8,591 nt of DNA. Origin: an uncultured Angelakisella sp. GTDB taxonomy: Bacteria > Bacillota > Clostridia > Oscillospirales > Ruminococcaceae. Shown piece by piece: positions 6,141-8,591 of this stretch (position 1 is its first letter; every line of letters starts with the position of its first letter). The position numbers were made by a program, and so were the translations under genes. The notes beneath the pieces are model-generated. The model made no database searches. It was given only the letters and a program-made list of their open reading frames with translations, and was not told the origin of the DNA. The stretch is from contig CAKSYU010000055.1 of NCBI GenBank assembly GCA_934524965.1, positions 1-8,591 on the forward strand, in the 5' to 3' direction.

Positions 6141-6986
6141 CTATATTCCGAGGAAGCGGTGAATGGCGTGCGCTACGCCGTCCTCCTCATTGGTAAGGGT
6201 GACCTGATCGGCAGCCTGCCGCACGGCAGGTTCGGCATTGCCCATGGCGATGCCCAGTCCGGCGGTTTGCAGCATACCGATATCGTTATCGGCGTCACCC
6301 AGCGCCATGGCTTGTTCGGTGGGGATATGCAGGATATCACACAAAGCGCCCAGCGCCGCGCCCTTGCTGCCGTCACGGTCGGTCAGCTCCAGATTGCAGG
6401 GCATGGTGCTGACCGCGCGCACACGGTCGCCGTAATGCTCCGCCAGCCACGCCTTGATCGCTGCTTTCTGCTCCGGTGTCAGGTAGGGCAGGTTGATCTT
6501 TTCCAGATGGCTGTTGGGGCGGCAGGCACGCTCGGCAAGGCTGCCCACGATGCTTTCTCCATCATCGAAAAGCGCTTTGAGATGAAACGCAGGCAGATGG
6601 ATCACCTCCCGCCGTTCCCAGTCGGTGCGGGTGATGTACATTTTTTGGTCGGCATACAGCTGCACTACCAGCTCTTTCATGCTGCCAAGGTAATCCAGAA
6701 TCCCCAGCGTGGTGGGAAGCGGCAGCGGTGCCGCACGCAGAATATGACCGGAACGGTCGGTGACCATACTGCCGTTGCAGGTAATAAAGTACCGCAGAAA
6801 AGGCAGCTCCAGCACCGGCGGCGCAATGGCGGCAAGACTGCGTCCGGTGGCAACAACGATCTCAATTCCGACATCGGCGGCACGGGTCAGCGCCTCACGG
6901 TTGGCAGGGGAGAGGGTCATATGGTCGTTTCGCAGCAGCGTTCCGTCCAAATCGGTGGCGATCAGCTTTATTTCGGTATTCGGCAT
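6141..6986 (-). CDS. Cof-type HAD-IIB family phosphatase
   Basis: Cytoplasmic haloacid-dehalogenase-fold hydrolase that likely dephosphorylates small metabolites such as sugar phosphates, FMN or pyridoxal phosphate; the substrate cannot be read from sequence. All four motifs are present in 281 residues: motif I DLDGT with nucleophile Asp12 and Asp14, motif II ATGRS with Thr47, motif III Lys208 in DGSKGAAL, and motif IV GDADNDIGML with Asp231 and Asp235. The large insert between motifs II and III is the C2B cap that defines the Cof/YidA-type group. AAAGGAG six bases upstream supports the ATG. It lies 25 bases after the rluA-like gene on the same strand, so both are probably one transcript, and it converges on the Nudix-DUF523 operon across the terminator at 6092-6131. 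Confidence 0.92.
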   Translation of the reverse strand: MPNTEIKLIATDLDGTLLRNDHMTLSPANREALTRAADVGIEIVVATGRSLAAIAPPVLELPFLRYFITCNGSMVTDRSGHILRAAPLPLPTTLGILDYLGSMKELVVQLYADQKMYITRTDWERREVIHLPAFHLKALFDDGESIVGSLAERACRPNSHLEKINLPYLTPEQKAAIKAWLAEHYGDRVRAVSTMPCNLELTDRDGSKGAALGALCDILHIPTEQAMALGDADNDIGMLQTAGLGIAMGNAEPAVRQAADQVTLTNEEDGVAHAIHRFLGI

Positions 6987-7011
6987 GGCGGCTCCTTTCA
7001 GGCAGATCTAT

Positions 7012-8004
7012 TTATGGCTTTTCTTTCCGTTTCGGCTTGCGGTAGCGCTCGGTGATCTCCTCCACCGTGGTGGGCTGCACCGTCAGAAGCTCCTCCACAA
7101 AGGGGGTCAGTACCGGCTGCCAGTCAATGCCCTTCTTCTCTAGAAGCGCGGACATATCCTCCGGCAGCGGGGCGACAAGGCAAAGCTGCTCTCCGGTAAT
7201 GGGGTGCGTAAAGGCAACACCGGCGCAGTGCAGCGCCTGACGGGGGAATTCCTCCATGGGACCGCCGTACAGCTCATCACCAAGGAGCGGGTGCCCTTTC
7301 TCCGACATATGCACCCGTATCTGGTGGGTGCGTCCGGTGTGCAGAATGAAGCCCACCAAAGCGCAGTTTTTATCCGGTGCGGCGGCAAGGACTTTATATT
7401 CGGTCATGGCGCGTTCCCCGTCGGGGGAGACGACCCGCTTCATTTCCAGCGGGATCTCCCGTTCCAGCGGCAGGTCAATGAGCCCCGCAGCGGGCTGCGG
7501 CACGCCGTTTACCACGGCGACATACCGCTTGGTCACGGCTTTCCACAGCTTGCCCGCGGCGATTTGGTGGCGGGCGACCACCACCGCGCCGGTTGTATCC
7601 TTATCAATGCGGTTCACCGCACGGAAGGTGCCCGCGCTGCCCTCTTTTTCACACAGGGTGGTATAAACGCTTGCCAGCGTACCGAAGATATGACCGCCCG
7701 ACTGATGAACCGGCATGCCGGCAGGCTTATTAAAAACTGCGACGTCCCGATCCCAGTACAGGCGAGGCACCTCCGTTTCGCAGGGCGGCAGCCGCCGTGC
7801 CTGCTCCGGCAGGTTGATCTCCAGCGTGTCGCCCTCATGCAGCAGGTCGATGGTGCGGGCGTGGACACCGTTGAGCAGGATCCCCTCCGGCAGGTGCTTG
7901 AGCGAAATAACAACCTTGCGGCTGATGCCCTGTTTGAAGCGCAGAAAATGCTGAATCTGAACGCCTGCGTCCTCGGCAGTAACGGAAAAACGAAAGGTTG
8001 TCAT
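7012..8004 (-). CDS. RluA-family pseudouridine synthase (S4 domain + catalytic domain)
   Basis: Isomerises uridine to pseudouridine in structured RNA, most often 23S rRNA in this family (RluC/RluD-like); the exact target cannot be told. It has 330 residues. An N-terminal S4 RNA-binding domain (about 14-65: QGISRKVVISLKHLPEGILL, then LHEGDTLEINLPE) precedes the catalytic domain with NKPAGMPVHQSGGH (92-105), the active-site loop NRIDKDTTG with catalytic Asp134, and GRTHQIRVHM. The textbook loop is HRLD; Asn in place of His is common in Firmicutes members. The C-terminal tail is strongly basic (RYRKPKRKEKP). The frame stays open upstream to 8160, but that extension is the GC-rich palindromic leader. 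GGAGG nine bases before the ATG at 8004 fixes the start. The HAD gene follows after 25 bases. Confidence 0.93.
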   Translation of the reverse strand: MTTFRFSVTAEDAGVQIQHFLRFKQGISRKVVISLKHLPEGILLNGVHARTIDLLHEGDTLEINLPEQARRLPPCETEVPRLYWDRDVAVFNKPAGMPVHQSGGHIFGTLASVYTTLCEKEGSAGTFRAVNRIDKDTTGAVVVARHQIAAGKLWKAVTKRYVAVVNGVPQPAAGLIDLPLEREIPLEMKRVVSPDGERAMTEYKVLAAAPDKNCALVGFILHTGRTHQIRVHMSEKGHPLLGDELYGGPMEEFPRQALHCAGVAFTHPITGEQLCLVAPLPEDMSALLEKKGIDWQPVLTPFVEELLTVQPTTVEEITERYRKPKRKEKP

Positions 8005-8030
8005 GGACGGTTTCCTCCTCGGAAGGCTTA

Positions 8031-8141
8031 TGTGCGGGCGGCAGAACCGTGGGGCGCCCCGCAGCGGCTTCGCGGCTTTGAGGCTTGCCCGGCAGGGCAA
8101 GCCGATGCGGCGCCTGTGGCGCCGTGCGGGGCGCCCGCACA
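8031..8141. repeat. GC-rich multi-hairpin element with terminal inverted repeats
   Basis: The ends TGTGCGGGCG (8031-8040) and CGCCCGCACA (8132-8141) are perfect 10-base inverted repeats. Inside are a 10-bp pairing of 8054-8063 with 8125-8134 (partly competing with the ends), a 9-bp hairpin GGCTTGCCC-GGCA-GGGCAAGCC (8082-8103), a 7-bp hairpin CGGCGCC-TGT-GGCGCCG (8108-8124), the palindrome GGGGCGCCCC (8051-8060) and a short GCGGCTTCGC stem (8064-8073). The result is a cloverleaf-like fold inside the leader of the rluA-like gene, 27 bases before its start. It looks like a MITE or REP-like mobile unit, or a structured leader RNA. No clean target duplication is visible (only AGGCT at 8024-8028 and 8141-8145, out of register). 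Function unknown. Confidence 0.75.
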
Positions 8142-8178
8142 GGCTATGCCGCGGCAGCACATGATGTTATACCACCAG

Positions 8179-8187
8179 ATTATAGCA
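8179..8187 (-). promoter_or_regulatory. Extended -10 promoter for the rluA-like/HAD operon
   Basis: On the minus strand TATGC-TATAAT gives a perfect -10 hexamer (8184-8179) with the TGN extension just upstream. No good -35 is present at 16-18 bases, which is typical for extended -10 promoters. Transcription would begin near 8172, giving a leader of about 168 bases that contains the whole palindromic element at 8031-8141. Confidence 0.6.
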
Positions 8188-8198
8188 TAACCCTGCAG

Positions 8199-8235
8199 CA
8201 AAGAAAAGTCCCCGACAGCGCTTTGCCATCGGGGA
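8199..8235 (-). terminator. Intrinsic terminator of the VanY-type gene
   Basis: On the minus strand an 11-bp stem (8235-8225 with 8219-8209) with a 5-base loop is followed by CTTTTCTTT. Two internal pairs are G-U wobbles only in the minus-strand RNA, which fixes its direction. It starts 11 bases after the carboxypeptidase stop codon and ends just before the next promoter's upstream region, so the two transcription units are separate. Confidence 0.85.
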
Positions 8236-8246
8236 TAGAACGGGGG

Positions 8247-8591
8247 TTATGCCACGCCGAGATATTCCTCCAGCGTCAGGTCGTTTTCCATGATGTAGGT
8301 GGCGATCTCCACTCCGACATAGCGGAAGTGCCACGGCTCAAAGATGATGCCGGTCACGTCCTGCTTGCCCTTGGGGTAGCGCAGGATAAAGCCGTACTCG
8401 GCGCAGTGCTCCGCCATCCAGATCGCCTCGGCGTCGTATTCGAAGGATTCCTCCATGGTGCTGTGGTGGTAGTAATAATCGCCGGAAAGGATATCCACCG
8501 CCAGACCGGTGTTATGCTCGCTGGTTCCGGGAGGGGCTACGCGGGTGGCTGCCACCTGCTCTGCCTTTTCCCGGTCGTAGCCGTTATACTT
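8247..8591 (-). CDS. VanY-type D-alanyl-D-alanine carboxypeptidase, N-terminus beyond window edge
   Basis: Zinc peptidase of the M15B group that trims the terminal D-alanine of peptidoglycan stem peptides, normally secreted or anchored outside the membrane. The last 114 codons are visible; the frame is open to the right edge, so the GTG at 8555 is an internal Val and not a start. Zinc-site motifs are complete: SEHNTGLAVD (His at 8514-8516, Asp at 8493-8495) and IFEPWHFRYVG, which holds the catalytic Glu and third ligand His. Between them lies ILRYPKGKQDVTGI, also typical. The signal peptide or membrane anchor would be in the missing part. There is no vanA/vanH/vanX-type gene nearby, so a housekeeping wall role is more likely than glycopeptide resistance (inference). 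Confidence 0.92.
   Translation of the reverse strand, partial: KYNGYDREKAEQVAATRVAPPGTSEHNTGLAVDILSGDYYYHHSTMEESFEYDAEAIWMAEHCAEYGFILRYPKGKQDVTGIIFEPWHFRYVGVEIATYIMENDLTLEEYLGVA

Noticed and set aside
7012..8004. Asn instead of His in the RluA active-site loop (NRID versus HRLD) as a sign of a defective enzyme
   Set aside because: The catalytic Asp134 and the other motifs are intact, and N-R-[IL]-D is common in Firmicutes members of the family.
8005..8160. N-terminal extension of the RluA-family protein to 8160
   Set aside because: The extension is the translated palindromic leader (Arg- and Pro-rich, no domain), and GAGGAGG stands just before the ATG at 8004.
8247..8591. VanY-type gene as part of a glycopeptide-resistance cluster
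   Set aside because: No other van genes or two-component regulator are in view, and VanY-like carboxypeptidases are common housekeeping proteins in Clostridia.

Overview
The window is a chromosomal stretch from a strictly fermentative, butyrate-producing member of the Clostridia. The reasons are a thl-crt-hbd-bcd gene block with strong AAGGAGG-type ribosome binding sites, moderately GC-rich coding sequence, and AT-rich sigma-A-type promoters. The GC-rich palindromes and this gene order suggest a gut Oscillospiraceae (Faecalibacterium/Subdoligranulum-like), but that placement is inference and no database search was possible.

Positions 1-4638 (minus strand) read, in transcription order, coaD, thl, crt, hbd and bcd; bcd runs off the left edge just before its stop. 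The four catabolic enzymes convert two acetyl-CoA to butyryl-CoA: thiolase condenses, Hbd reduces with NADH, Crt dehydrates, and Bcd reduces crotonyl-CoA, probably with an EtfAB pair beyond the edge. CoaD, a CoA biosynthesis enzyme, sits directly upstream in the same direction. A near-consensus promoter (TTGACA-N17-TATACT) precedes coaD, and abutting it is a perfect inverted repeat, TTGTCAA-N4-TTGACAA at its core, that resembles binding sites of the NADH/NAD+-sensing repressor Rex. A perfect 28-base palindrome lies between thl and crt.

Positions 4639-5162 are an AT-rich intergenic region separating the minus-strand operon from a plus-strand pair. It holds the coaD promoter, the Rex-like site, a weaker plus-strand promoter candidate and the promoter of the next operon.

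Positions 5163-6077 (plus strand) hold a MutT-type Nudix hydrolase and a DUF523/TudS-like protein, 12 bases apart, closed by a strong intrinsic terminator. Both look like nucleotide or nucleobase clean-up proteins.

Positions 6141-8004 (minus strand) hold an RluA-family pseudouridine synthase followed by a Cof-type HAD phosphatase, probably one transcript. Its leader carries a very GC-rich, multi-hairpin element of about 111 bases with 10-base perfect terminal inverted repeats, the most unusual structure here. At the right edge is the C-terminal part of a VanY-type D-Ala-D-Ala carboxypeptidase with its own terminator.

No tRNA, rRNA, CRISPR array, transposase or phage gene was seen. Most of the window is core metabolism; the regulatory DNA is where the less ordinary observations lie.
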